From Pseudomonadota bacterium (lineage in GTDB: Bacteria > Pseudomonadota > Gammaproteobacteria > Burkholderiales > Chitinibacteraceae), in contig JAPLQI010000072.1 of assembly GCA_026399755.1 (NCBI GenBank), positions 1 through 64,000 on the forward strand: DNA of 64,000 nucleotides, in the 5' to 3' direction. Position 1 is the stretch's first letter, and every line of letters begins with the position of its first letter. Both the position numbers and the translations under genes were made by a program. Shown here in pieces: positions 16,801-25,515 of the stretch. A model generated the notes under the pieces. That model had not been told where the DNA came from. It searched no databases and worked only from the letters and a program-made list of their open reading frames with translations.

Positions 16801-19793
16801 AGATTACCCAACAATGCTTTCGCTTGTTTTTGCTGCTCAGGATTACCTTCACCAATCGCCTCTTGCAAGATTTCTCTGGCGCCTTCGGTGTCGCCCATAT
16901 CAACGTAAGCCTTGGCTAAGTCGATTTTGGTTTGCACCGGATCATCACCAGAAAACTCTAAAGGATTGCTGTCTGCAACACCCGCATCCGCATCAAAATC
17001 AAGATTCATTGCCGCTAAATCAATGGATTCTTCGGAAGGGAAATTAGGCGTGCTTATTTCAAGCGGTGCATCGAGCGAAAAGTCAAAATCCAAGCCCAAT
17101 CCATCATCAGCGCTTGTTGCCTCCAGCACATCTTCGGCCATAGCGGCCACTTCAGGGGGTGCGGCCATCGCAGGCTCGGCAATGGCGGCCGCCTCAGAGG
17201 CCTCAGGCATTGCCGACAAGCCAAATGGATCTTCATCCGACAAGTCACCCAGATCTAGATCTGGCAGTGCAGTCGCCAACTCTGGAAGTGGAGCCGCCTC
17301 TGGTGCCACGTCTAAGCTATCTAAACCGTCAAAATCCAAATTAAAATCAGGATCAATGGCTACGGGCGCAGATACTTCCGGCTCATTGCCAACGGAAAAA
17401 TCAACGGGCAGATCCAAGGAGAGCATTTCCTCAGCAGCCGCCACAGCCTCAACGTTCATATCTACCGGCTTAGCCACTTCTTCAGGCACAAGGAAATCAT
17501 CTAAGCCAAAATCAATACCCGCAGCAAAATCATCCATCGCTGGCGGCACAGGCTCTTGATCAAACTCTTTTAGATCAGCCAACTCATCGACTTTCGCCAC
17601 GGACAAATCATATGGAGCTTGAGCACCATCTAAAAATGGATTGATTTCCGCTTCTGTTCCAGCGGCCTTGCTCAGCGGCGCAACCTCATCCATATCAAAA
17701 TCGAGCGAGAGGTCTAAGTCAGTCAAGCGATCAGCCTTAAGCTCACTGGCCGGCTCTGCAATATCTTCGCTCATCAACGCGTCAAAATCGCTTATCGCCG
17801 TGGGCATCGCCGCAGGCAAGTCCTCTAAGGGCAGATCAAAATCATCAACGGCCCCATCCAGAGCGTCCGCCACGCCAACGGGCACCGCAGCGGGTGCAAG
17901 CTCTACACGTTGATAAAGCGGGTTTTCCGGGTCAAGAATACTGCCTTGATAAGCAGCACGCTCCCATTGAGCGCCACGACCCGAAGTCATCGCAAACAAA
18001 TCAGCAGCAATTTCTTCGTATGACGTTGGATCTTTCTTGGCAGCAAAGATCTCCAGCAGTTTCATACGAATTTCATGTCTCGTCGGATCTTTAAGCAAGG
18101 CATCGCGTAAGATTTCTTCCGCCTGCTCGTTGCGATCGTAAGCCATATAGACTTCCGCCTCAGCAATCGGATCTACCTCATCCGTATCAATTGTGCCAAG
18201 GCCTTGACGGCTAAAGTCAGTCAGGAAAGAGTTTTCTGTTGGTTGAGTACTAATGACTGCGCCACCCGTATTTCCGAGCAGCGTATTGGATTTTAAGTCT
18301 CCGCCGGTCAATACGCTATCTGCAAATGCACTACCTTGCCTGCGACGACGCGACCACCAGAATCCAACACCACCAAGTAAAATAGCAGCTAAGCCACCGC
18401 CAATCGGCAGCGCATTATCGACCAGCACATCGACCAAACCGGGCTCTACTTCTGGAACAGGTGCCGGCATTGGCGTGCGACGCACTTTAGGCTTTACTGC
18501 TACCACATCACTAGCAGGCAAGGCGGCCGACTGACTTGCAGAAGACTCAACAACAGCAGATGCAACAGGCTCTTCTGGGAGCGAGGCTGAGGCTACCGCC
18601 GGCAATGGTGTGGCCGCCGCTGTTGGCACCGGCACATCCGTGACCTTGCTGGCTTTTTGAAGCGCAACACCCGTCTGGCTCTTCAACGCCAGGAGCTTTT
18701 CCATGTCATGGACATTTTTTTGCAGCGCAGCAACCCGCTGATTGGATTCATCCAAGCCCTTTTGTCTCGCAGCCACTTCCTCTTCTAGCGCGCGAACACG
18801 CGCTTGCTCACCCTGCTGATTTACTTTGCCGGGCGCTTCGCCCTTAGATAACTTCAAAACATCTTGCTGGGCGCTGCTTGATTTTGCTTTTTCTTCAACT
18901 TTTGGACTAATACGACCCGCGTTGGCTGCTTCATTTCCCGCAACGGCTGGGCGCTTTTGTACCGCCTCAGCCACTTTGTTGCGATAGGCCTGCCAATCTT
19001 TAGATTGTAAGCGCACCTCTTGGCGCGCCTCTGTAGCCGGAAGCGACTGAAGCTCATCTTTATTAGGGATGTTCAGAATTTTGCCGCGACGCAAGCGATT
19101 CATATTGCCATCGAATGCATCTGGATTTTGCCGATAAAGACCGACCAACATTTGCTCAAGAGTGATCCCTTCAGCACCCGTTTGACGTGCCACACCAGAG
19201 AGGGTGTCGCCCCCTTTTACCTTATATTGACTTGCCGCTTGCTTGGCCTCTGCTGTTGGCTGACTTGCTGCGGCTTCGTTCCTTTTAGGAGCAAGTACAG
19301 CACCTCGACGACGCGTCCCTGGCAGTGCCGAGGGTGCAAACGACTCGCGAGGTCTTGCCTCACCATTGGCGGCGGCAACTGAAGATGGGGTGTAGCCAAC
19401 AGGATCAATGAGCGCGGTATAGTCGCGCTGAATTTTTCCACCAGACCAATTTAAATCAATTAATAAATCTAGGAATGGCTCAGAAATAGATTGGGTAGAA
19501 GACACCAATACAAATTGCTGGCCATTTGCACGCTTTTCAATGACTAAACGCAAACCCAATGCTGCAGAAGGATAAGCGACTTGAGCTTGTGCGAAAGCCT
19601 CGGGAGACGCAAGCCGAGCAAGCAGCCCTTCCGACTCACCTGGCTGCACAGAAACCAGATCTATTTCAGCCCGAAAAGGCTGACCAAGCCCAGAAAGTAC
19701 GTTTAGCCTTCCTAGGCCAACTGCACCAGCGGATAATGGCAAGGCCAATATAAGGGCAAGGACACACGCCTTGAATTTCGGTTTGATTGGCAC
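16797..19793 (-). CDS. fimV: FimV-like polar hub protein
   Basis: A 998-residue inner-membrane protein with a signal-like N-terminus (ACVLALILALPLSAGAVG) and the FimV N-terminal domain (LNVLSGLGQPFRAEIDL). A LysM-type peptidoglycan-binding segment lies at about residues 188-245 (YKVKGGDTLSGVARQT), followed by a coiled coil at about 312-365. One membrane helix lies near 455-475 (GGGLAAILLGGVGFWW), and a long acidic cytoplasmic part ends in the conserved FimV C-terminal helical repeat (KIDLAKAYVDMGDTEGAREI). FimV organises polar type IV pili, twitching and second-messenger signalling. Its place before truA is conserved in Neisseriales and pseudomonads. The acidic region rich in aspartate and leucine is low-complexity. 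Confidence 0.9.
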   Translation of the reverse strand: MPIKPKFKACVLALILALPLSAGAVGLGRLNVLSGLGQPFRAEIDLVSVQPGESEGLLARLASPEAFAQAQVAYPSAALGLRLVIEKRANGQQFVLVSSTQSISEPFLDLLIDLNWSGGKIQRDYTALIDPVGYTPSSVAAANGEARPRESFAPSALPGTRRRGAVLAPKRNEAAASQPTAEAKQAASQYKVKGGDTLSGVARQTGAEGITLEQMLVGLYRQNPDAFDGNMNRLRRGKILNIPNKDELQSLPATEARQEVRLQSKDWQAYRNKVAEAVQKRPAVAGNEAANAGRISPKVEEKAKSSSAQQDVLKLSKGEAPGKVNQQGEQARVRALEEEVAARQKGLDESNQRVAALQKNVHDMEKLLALKSQTGVALQKASKVTDVPVPTAAATPLPAVASASLPEEPVASAVVESSASQSAALPASDVVAVKPKVRRTPMPAPVPEVEPGLVDVLVDNALPIGGGLAAILLGGVGFWWSRRRRQGSAFADSVLTGGDLKSNTLLGNTGGAVISTQPTENSFLTDFSRQGLGTIDTDEVDPIAEAEVYMAYDRNEQAEEILRDALLKDPTRHEIRMKLLEIFAAKKDPTSYEEIAADLFAMTSGRGAQWERAAYQGSILDPENPLYQRVELAPAAVPVGVADALDGAVDDFDLPLEDLPAAMPTAISDFDALMSEDIAEPASELKADRLTDLDLSLDFDMDEVAPLSKAAGTEAEINPFLDGAQAPYDLSVAKVDELADLKEFDQEPVPPAMDDFAAGIDFGLDDFLVPEEVAKPVDMNVEAVAAAEEMLSLDLPVDFSVGNEPEVSAPVAIDPDFNLDFDGLDSLDVAPEAAPLPELATALPDLDLGDLSDEDPFGLSAMPEASEAAAIAEPAMAAPPEVAAMAEDVLEATSADDGLGLDFDFSLDAPLEISTPNFPSEESIDLAAMNLDFDADAGVADSNPLEFSGDDPVQTKIDLAKAYVDMGDTEGAREILQEAIGEGNPEQQKQAKALLGNL

Positions 19794-19872
19794 AATTCCC
19801 CCAGCACTTCACTTTGTTTTTTTTACCCAAGCATTGAAATCTTGGCGCTTACAACACGGCAAACATAACATT

Positions 19873-19890
19873 TGCGCCAAGCTTGGCGCA
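19873..19890. promoter_or_regulatory. 18-bp palindrome upstream of fimV
   Basis: TGCGCCAAGCTTGGCGCA is a perfect palindrome 80 bp before the fimV start. A short loopless palindrome fits a protein-binding site better than an RNA hairpin. No regulator can be named. Confidence 0.4.
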
Positions 19891-20178
19891 AGTCAGGCAC
19901 CCAACCTACATACACCTTTGCATACAAAAAATTGCCACTTTAAAACAGCTTAGTCACCCATTCCCAACTTAAAACCATCACATACAATAGGTGTAGCAAA
20001 GTAAGAGCAACATCTATTTACGATAAAATAGACTCACAAATCATATAGCAAATATATTGCACTATTCCAATAGATATCGACACAGAACAAACAATTACAC
20101 AAAAAAATCCACACCTTTTCTAAACAAAACATTCTATTAAGACTAAAAAACCGTAACAAAAACAAAAGTGAAGCTGAT

Positions 20179-20337
20179 GTGAGTGCCCCTTCTCAATCTA
20201 ATTTCATCAAAAATATTTTCGACGCCCTTCGCAAGGTTAATAATGATCTAGCTCAAGTATCACAACTAAAAAAATGTGGCCCATTATTCGATATGCCAAC
20301 AGCACATCATATACTCGCAAATGATTTCTACATTTGA
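20179..20337 (+). CDS. Possible small protein, 52 residues
   Basis: A GTG at 20179 opens a frame starting MSAPSQSNFIKNIFDALRKV and ending in ANDFYI before TGA. The composition is protein-like (an amphipathic helix NFIKNIFDALRKVNNDLAQV) and the frame is open well upstream of the GTG. The ribosome site is weak and no family is recognised. It could equally be the remnant of a longer gene, since a neighbouring frame continues past the stop. Listed because the surrounding region is otherwise empty. Confidence 0.25.
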   Translation: MSAPSQSNFIKNIFDALRKVNNDLAQVSQLKKCGPLFDMPTAHHILANDFYI

Positions 20338-20538
20338 TTCACACGGCTGTTGTATTTCTCACCAATCCGCAAACAATCCCTGTGAGTCATACAGAACCTC
20401 CCCCTCAACGAATAGCCAAGCCTATTTTATAAACGTATCAACACTCGATCTGATGTGAGCAGTTATCGCTAAGGATTATTTATTAATAACTACGTTATTA
20501 CGTCCCAGCCCTAGAGCTCTGCTAAAATCGAGAAAGTT

Positions 20539-20682
20539 ATGCCACAAAGCGTCTTAGACCCGTACACGGGGAAAGCACACCCAGTAAAAAACGAAAGAGT
20601 AGCTTTTGTTTCTTTATGGGCTCTTTTCTATAAGATGCCGCAGGCGAGCCGCCCCATAGAAAGTAAAAGGATTCAATCATGA
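20539..20682 (+). CDS. Possible 47-residue leader ORF coupled to fdxA
   Basis: An ATG at 20539 preceded by GAGAAAG opens a frame starting [20 protein letters not shown]. It ends with a TGA that overlaps the fdxA ATG as ATGA (20679-20682). The overlap is the classic arrangement for translational coupling. The ATG is only about 10 bp after the TAAAAT hexamer, so if that is the real -10 the frame would start almost at the transcript end. No known family. Confidence 0.3.
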   Translation: MPQSVLDPYTGKAHPVKNERVAFVSLWALFYKMPQASRPIESKRIQS

Positions 20683-21002
20683 CGTACGTAGTGACCGACG
20701 CCTGTGTGAAGTGCAAGTACACAGATTGCGTCGATGTATGCCCAGTCGACTGTTTTCGTGAAGGACCAAACTTCTTAGTCATTGATCCTGATGAGTGCAT
20801 TGACTGCACACTCTGCGTTGCCGAATGCCCAGTCGAAGCTATCTACGCAGAAGATGATGTCCCTGCGGAGATGCAAGACTATATCGAGCTCAATGCCGAG
20901 ATGTCTAAAATATGGCATGCCATTGTAGAAAAAAAGGATCCGCTTCCAGACCATGAAACATGGGCAACGGTCAGCGATAAAATCGGCCACATCGAACGTT
21001 AA
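20679..21002 (+). CDS. fdxA: 7Fe ferredoxin FdxA
   Basis: A 107-residue ferredoxin carrying a [3Fe-4S] and a [4Fe-4S] cluster. Cysteines C9, C12, C17 and C21 and the second motif [15 protein letters not shown] are visible. The order CVKC-x4-C-x3-CP followed by CIDC-x2-C-x3-CP matches Azotobacter-type FdI/FdxA. It shuttles electrons at low potential in the cytosol. Its own AAAGGATT ribosome site precedes the ATG, and a short frame upstream overlaps its start. Confidence 0.94.
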   Translation: MTYVVTDACVKCKYTDCVDVCPVDCFREGPNFLVIDPDECIDCTLCVAECPVEAIYAEDDVPAEMQDYIELNAEMSKIWHAIVEKKDPLPDHETWATVSDKIGHIER

Positions 21003-21023
21003 GCAGCTCATGCTTTATATTTC

Positions 21024-21052
21024 TTGAGGTCGATCCCGTTCTCGGGTATGAT
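21024..21052 (+). promoter_or_regulatory. Sigma-70 promoter of the rpsF operon
   Basis: TTGAGG at 21024-21029 and TATGAT at 21047-21052 are separated by exactly 17 bp. Transcription should start near 21059, leaving a leader of about 62 nt before rpsF. The strong match fits a ribosomal-protein operon. Confidence 0.75.
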
Positions 21053-21121
21053 CCGCCGCTCTTAACAACCTTGCTTGACCGTAGTCGCACGCGGCAGGCT
21101 TAACATCCATAAGGAGATGTC

Positions 21122-21487
21122 ATGCGACATTACGAAATCGTATTTATCGTGCATCCGGATCAAAGCGAACAGGTTCCAGCGATGATTGATCGCTACAAGA
21201 CCCTGATCACCAACGGTGGTGGTGCTATTCACCGCCTTGAAGACTGGGGCCGTCGTCAGTTAGCTTACCCGATCCAAAAGATCCACAAAGCTCACTACGT
21301 CATGATGAACGTCGAAATCAGCCAATTGATTTTGGACGAACTCGAACACGCCTTCAAATTCAATGATGCTGTTCTGCGCCACATTACTTTGCGCACAGAA
21401 ACTGCTGTTGTTGAAGCTTCCCCAATGATGAAGGAAGAGAAGTCCAAGTCCCTGACTCCAGCCGCCGAAGGCGTTCCTGCTGCCTAA
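21122..21487 (+). CDS. rpsF: 30S ribosomal protein S6
   Basis: A 121-residue ribosomal protein S6, starting [21 protein letters not shown] with the family's conserved [15 protein letters not shown]. It binds the central domain of 16S rRNA together with S18, encoded two genes downstream. A strong AAGGAGATGTC ribosome site precedes it. First gene of the rpsF-priB-rpsR-rplI operon. Confidence 0.97.
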   Translation: MRHYEIVFIVHPDQSEQVPAMIDRYKTLITNGGGAIHRLEDWGRRQLAYPIQKIHKAHYVMMNVEISQLILDELEHAFKFNDAVLRHITLRTETAVVEASPMMKEEKSKSLTPAAEGVPAA

Positions 21488-21540
21488 GGTAACAAGTAAG
21501 CACTGCGAAAATTTCGCCTTGCTTGCTACGGACTACTAAA

Positions 21541-21846
21541 TTGGACAAACGTAACCGAGTACTCATTGACGGTACCGTTATAAAACGAAGCGATTTACGT
21601 TACACCCCTGCCGGAACTCCTGTTTTAGAAATAGTGATCACTCACCTTTCTGAGCAAATTGAGGCAGGTAAACACCGCAAGGTGGAGTGTGAAGTGGCCA
21701 TGATGGCACTCGGCGATATTGCAGCAAGGCTTGCGTCTATTCAAATAGGGCAACGACTTGCCAGCAAAGGTTTTATAGCTGCAAAAAGTAATCGTTATCG
21801 CAATGAGCTTGTGTTGCATCTCGAAGAATTTGAATTGTTGAATTGA
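21541..21846 (+). CDS. priB: Primosomal replication protein N (PriB)
   Basis: A small OB-fold single-strand DNA binding protein used in PriA-dependent replication restart. The segment [22 protein letters not shown] is close to the Neisseria PriB signature RYTPAGIPVLD, and its place between rpsF and rpsR is the classic location. No ATG is available: the start must be TTG, either at 21541 (101 residues, preferred by family length) or at 21523 (107 residues). The rare start and modest ribosome site suggest low expression inside a highly expressed operon. The stop lies 8 bp before the rpsR ATG. Confidence 0.9.
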   Translation: MDKRNRVLIDGTVIKRSDLRYTPAGTPVLEIVITHLSEQIEAGKHRKVECEVAMMALGDIAARLASIQIGQRLASKGFIAAKSNRYRNELVLHLEEFELLN

Positions 21847-21854
21847 GGTTTATC

Positions 21855-22082
21855 ATGTCGCGTCATCTGTTCAAGCGGAAAAAATTCTGCCGCTTTACCG
21901 CCGAAGGCATTGCCCACGTGGATTATAAAGATATTGCTCTGTTAAAAGACTTTATCTCTGAAAACGGTAAGATCATCCCTGCCCGTATCACTGGTACTAA
22001 AGCTAAGTTCCAGCGCCAATTGTCTGAAGCCATCAAAGTAGCTCGTCTGCTTGCGCTTCTGCCATACACCGACCAACACTAA
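21855..22082 (+). CDS. rpsR: 30S ribosomal protein S18
   Basis: A 75-residue S18 protein ([18 protein letters not shown]..., [20 protein letters not shown]). The ATG at 21855 follows GAGG and matches the family N-terminus; an in-frame TTG at 21843 would overlap priB and is not needed. It pairs with S6 on the small subunit. Confidence 0.97.
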   Translation: MSRHLFKRKKFCRFTAEGIAHVDYKDIALLKDFISENGKIIPARITGTKAKFQRQLSEAIKVARLLALLPYTDQH

Positions 22083-22097
22083 GAGAGAAGAATAAAA

Positions 22098-22547
22098 ATG
22101 CAAATCATTCTGCTCGAAAAAGTAGCAAACTTAGGTGGTCTTGGTGATGTGGTTACTGTAAAAGACGGTTACGCACGTAACTTCTTAGTACCACAAGGCA
22201 AAGCAAAACGCGCAACTACAGCAAATTTGGCCGAATTCGAAGCTCGTCGTATTGAGCTAGAAGCACGTCAAGTTGAAATTATTGCAGCTGCAACTGAGCG
22301 CGCTGCTAAGCTGGAAGGCGCTGCTGTTTCTATCGAACAAAAAGCCGGTGTTGATGGCCGTCTGTTCGGTTCAGTAAGCACACAAGACATCGCTGAAGCA
22401 TTCGTTGCTGCTGGCTTTGTAGTGGCTAAATCTGAAGTTCGTCTGCCTGAAGGTCCTTTCAAGCAAATCGGCGAATACGATGTTGAGCTGGCATTGCACC
22501 ACGAAATCGTGGCTGCAGTAAAAGTGACTGTTGTTGGTATTAACTAA
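22098..22547 (+). CDS. rplI: 50S ribosomal protein L9
   Basis: A 149-residue two-domain L9 protein. The N-terminal domain [19 protein letters not shown] and the linker helix are followed by the C-terminal domain with [16 protein letters not shown]. It binds domain V of 23S rRNA. It is the last gene of the operon, closed by a perfect terminator 30 bp later. Confidence 0.97.
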   Translation: MQIILLEKVANLGGLGDVVTVKDGYARNFLVPQGKAKRATTANLAEFEARRIELEARQVEIIAAATERAAKLEGAAVSIEQKAGVDGRLFGSVSTQDIAEAFVAAGFVVAKSEVRLPEGPFKQIGEYDVELALHHEIVAAVKVTVVGIN

Positions 22548-22577
22548 TCATCACGATTAGCTAATAGCTTCACATAT

Positions 22578-22607
22578 AAAAACGGCAATCTTAGGATTGC
22601 CGTTTTT
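22578..22607 (+). terminator. Rho-independent terminator, rplI/spoVR
   Basis: A perfect 13-bp stem (AAAAACGGCAATC pairing with GATTGCCGTTTTT) with a TTAG loop. It has A and T runs on each side, so it can serve both rplI (plus) and the convergent spoVR-type gene (minus). Confidence 0.92.
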
Positions 22608-22628
22608 ATTGCCCGCCAGCAAATCAAA

Positions 22629-24167
22629 CTACCCGCCTCTTTTTTCTAATTTGCATTCATAACTCAATAAAACTCGCCCCTTTTCATCGACGCTATCTAA
22701 TTTCACAGAAAAACCCCACAGACGTGAGATATGCTTAAGCACTTCATGGGCGCTATTACCCAAGGGCCTTCTTTGATATTGATAATGACGTAGAGTTAAC
22801 GATCGATCCCCCTGAGTATTAGCCTCATACACTTGAATATTTGGCTCCCTCCCTGCCAAATTGTATTGCTCAGCTAGTTTCTGCCTAATTTCTAAATACC
22901 CCACATCATCATGAATGGCGGCTACTTTTAATTTAGGCAAATAGTCATCATCCAAAATCGCAAAGAAACGAAACTCTCGCATTAATTTTGGCGATAAATA
23001 CTGCAAAATAAAGCTCTCATCTTTAAAGTTTCGCATAGCAAAATCGAGCGTTTTTTTCCAATCAGTATTCACTAAATCGGGAAACCACACTGCATCTTCC
23101 TCAGTAGGCTCCTCACAAATTCGCCTTAAATCTCGAAACATCGCAAAACCTAGCGCATAAGGATTGATACCATTAAACCACTTACTGGTTACAGGCTGCT
23201 GAAAGACCACATTGGTATGGCTATGCAAAAACTCCAGCATAAAAGCATCATCGACCATCCCTTCGTCATACAATTGATTTAACAATGTGTAATGCCAAAA
23301 AGTAGCCCAGCCCTCATTCATGACCTGCGTTTGGCGTTGTGGATAAAAGTATTGGGCAATTTTACGAATAATTCGCACAATTTCTCTTTGCCACGGCGCT
23401 AATAATGGGGCGTATTTTTCAATAAAATACAGCAAGTTCTCTTGCGGCTCTGAAGGAAAACGGCTTTCTTCATGCGTTTTTTCTTCTTCAGTACGCTTAG
23501 GGATGGTTCTCCATAACTCATTAATCTGCGATTGCTGATAGTTTTCCCGCTCTGATTGCTTGGCCAATTCTAATGAGAGCGATAATTTTTGCGGCCGCTT
23601 ATAGCGATCCACCCCGTAATTCATCAGGGCGTGGCAAGAATCCAGCAATTCCTCCACCTTATCTTCGCCATATCTTTGCTCGCACTGCGCAATATAGTTT
23701 TTTGCAAAAACCAAATAATCAATAATGGCCGTTGCATCGGTCCAACTTCTAAATAAATAATTGCCTTTAAAAAATGAATTATGACCAAAAGCCGCATGCG
23801 CAATCACTAGCGCCTGCATGGTCATGGTGTTTTCTTCCATTAAATAGGCAATACAAGGGCTAGAATTAATCACAATCTCATAAGCAAGCCCCATTGCCCC
23901 GCGTTGATATGATTTTTGCGTAGATAAGAAATGCTTACCGTAACTCCAGTGGTTATACATCACCGGCATCCCTACCGAGGCATAGGCATCCATCATTTGC
24001 TCGGCAGAAATCACCTCTAATTGATTTGGATAAGTATCCAGACCAAAACCCTTAGCAACGCGCGCTATTTCCCGATAGTAGTCATCAATTAAATCAAATG
24101 ACCACTCAGAACCGGTCGATAATAATTTTTTTGTGCGCGTTTTTTTTTGACGTGTATTCGTACTCAT
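22629..24167 (-). CDS. SpoVR family protein (YcgB-like)
   Basis: A 512-residue member of the SpoVR/YcgB family, named after a Bacillus sporulation gene but widespread in non-sporing proteobacteria. Family landmarks are YPNQLEVISAEQMMDAY, YNHWSYGKHFL and MNEGWATFWHYTL. Its molecular function is not known. It is the third gene of a prkA-yeaH-spoVR set; its ATG overlaps the yeaH stop by 4 bp. The set is induced by stationary phase or nitrogen stress in enterobacteria. Confidence 0.92.
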   Translation of the reverse strand: MSTNTRQKKTRTKKLLSTGSEWSFDLIDDYYREIARVAKGFGLDTYPNQLEVISAEQMMDAYASVGMPVMYNHWSYGKHFLSTQKSYQRGAMGLAYEIVINSSPCIAYLMEENTMTMQALVIAHAAFGHNSFFKGNYLFRSWTDATAIIDYLVFAKNYIAQCEQRYGEDKVEELLDSCHALMNYGVDRYKRPQKLSLSLELAKQSERENYQQSQINELWRTIPKRTEEEKTHEESRFPSEPQENLLYFIEKYAPLLAPWQREIVRIIRKIAQYFYPQRQTQVMNEGWATFWHYTLLNQLYDEGMVDDAFMLEFLHSHTNVVFQQPVTSKWFNGINPYALGFAMFRDLRRICEEPTEEDAVWFPDLVNTDWKKTLDFAMRNFKDESFILQYLSPKLMREFRFFAILDDDYLPKLKVAAIHDDVGYLEIRQKLAEQYNLAGREPNIQVYEANTQGDRSLTLRHYQYQRRPLGNSAHEVLKHISRLWGFSVKLDSVDEKGRVLLSYECKLEKRGG

Positions 24168-25441
24168 ACACCCCCCCTTGCGCTAACTTTTTTAAATAGC
24201 TCTTTAAAAATAGGCCAAATTTCTGCCGGATTGCGTATGCGCCGCATTGAAAAATGCGCATGTTGTTCGGCCACTTTCTCATATTCAAACCAAAGGTTTT
24301 GCGGCTCCCCCTCTGTGATTTCCACATAAGCGTAATATTGTAAAAGCGGCATAATTTCAGCACTTAATAATTGCCGACATTGTGGCGAATCCGAATCCCA
24401 GTTATCCCCATCACTGGCTTGGGCAACGTAGATATTCCAATCAGCATCGGGGTAACGCTCATCAATAATTTTCTTAGTAAGCTTTAATGCAGAAGAAACC
24501 ACCGTGCCGCCTGTATCTCTTGCATGAAAAAAATCATGCTCATTGACTTCGGTAGCTTGGGTATGGTGACGAATAAACACCACTTCTATTTTTTCGTAAG
24601 CACGCACTAGGAATAAATAAAGCAAAATAAAGAAACGCTTAGCAATATCTTTTTTTGCCTCATCCATAGAGCCAGATACATCCATCACGCAAAACATCAC
24701 TGCCTGAGTAGTCGGCTTAGGCACACGAATGCGATTGGTATATTTCAAATCAAAGGGATCAATATAAGGAATACAAACCAGCTTCGCTTTTAATTCACGA
24801 ATAATGGCTTGTAATGTTTGTACTTCTTGTGAGCGCTCCCCTTGTGTTTCAAGCAATTCATCCAATTGCTCTTGCAAGGTATTTAACTCTTCTAATGGCC
24901 CTGCTGATAGCGCAATACGCCGCCCTAATGCGGCACGCAGGCTACGCAGCACATGAATATTGGTCGGCGTACCATCTGAGGTAAAGCCCGCTCGCACCGG
25001 CTTCATCACCATACTTTGCTTTAATTGGGTTTTAACCAAATTAGGCAATTCAAGATCATCAAAGAAAAACTCTAAAAACTCTTCTTTGCTTAATTCAAAA
25101 ACAAAATCGTCCTCTCCATCACCGCCATTGCCCGCGCCGCCATTGCCGCCCGCACCATCGCCACCAGAAGGACGATCAATTTCATCGCCTCGACTATAGC
25201 GATCATTACCTGGAAAAACACGCTCCCAAATACCGCCTTGGGCATGGGCAAAACCTGGCTCATTGATATCTTTAACAGGAATAGAAACTTTCTCTCCGCG
25301 CTCTATATCGGTAATTGATCGCCCATTTACGGCACGGGTCACCGCCTCTTTAATTTGCCCCTTAAAACGACGAAGAAATCTTTCACGATTTATCGCCGAC
25401 TTATTTTTACCATTTAAACGCCGATCAATCATATGGATCAT
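24164..25441 (-). CDS. yeaH: YeaH/YhbH family protein (DUF444)
   Basis: A 425-residue protein of the DUF444 family. The C-terminal half is a von Willebrand A-like domain with the metal-site motif DVSGSMDEAKK. The N-terminus (MIHMIDRRLNGKNKSAINRE) closely matches YeaH. The start is set at 25441, because CTGGAG lies 8 bp upstream and the codons before it do not resemble the family. A glycine-rich linker (GDGAGGNGGAGNGGDGEDD) lies near residue 100. It is thought to act with the kinase-like PrkA encoded upstream. Confidence 0.92.
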   Translation of the reverse strand: MIHMIDRRLNGKNKSAINRERFLRRFKGQIKEAVTRAVNGRSITDIERGEKVSIPVKDINEPGFAHAQGGIWERVFPGNDRYSRGDEIDRPSGGDGAGGNGGAGNGGDGEDDFVFELSKEEFLEFFFDDLELPNLVKTQLKQSMVMKPVRAGFTSDGTPTNIHVLRSLRAALGRRIALSAGPLEELNTLQEQLDELLETQGERSQEVQTLQAIIRELKAKLVCIPYIDPFDLKYTNRIRVPKPTTQAVMFCVMDVSGSMDEAKKDIAKRFFILLYLFLVRAYEKIEVVFIRHHTQATEVNEHDFFHARDTGGTVVSSALKLTKKIIDERYPDADWNIYVAQASDGDNWDSDSPQCRQLLSAEIMPLLQYYAYVEITEGEPQNLWFEYEKVAEQHAHFSMRRIRNPAEIWPIFKELFKKVSARGGV

Positions 25442-25515
25442 TTTGCAACTCCAGTGAGGCGTGAGGCGCAAGGAGCAATATCGAGCACCCTCGAATCACT
25501 CCTCCCCCCACTGGA

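Larger units (their letters stand above)
19794..20678. other. AT-rich intergenic region between fimV and fdxA
   Basis: An 885-bp region that is clearly more AT-rich than its neighbours and has no obvious large gene. It contains an 18-bp palindrome (19873-19890) on the fimV side, a possible 52-codon gene (20179-20337) and a 47-codon frame overlapping the fdxA start (20539-20682). It must also hold the divergent promoters. A TAAAAT hexamer at 20523-20528 is a candidate -10 element for fdxA, but its -35 partner is poor. Confidence 0.5.

Noticed and set aside
16912-17559. A 215-codon plus-strand frame inside fimV rich in Ser/Ala/Lys
   Set aside because: It is antisense to the acidic low-complexity part of fimV; the composition is the mirror of Asp/Leu/Ala codons and there is no ribosome site.
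20276-20458. A 60-codon frame MAHYSICQQHIIY... in the fimV-fdxA gap
   Set aside because: No ribosome site and it overlaps the better 52-codon candidate in another frame; composition looks random.
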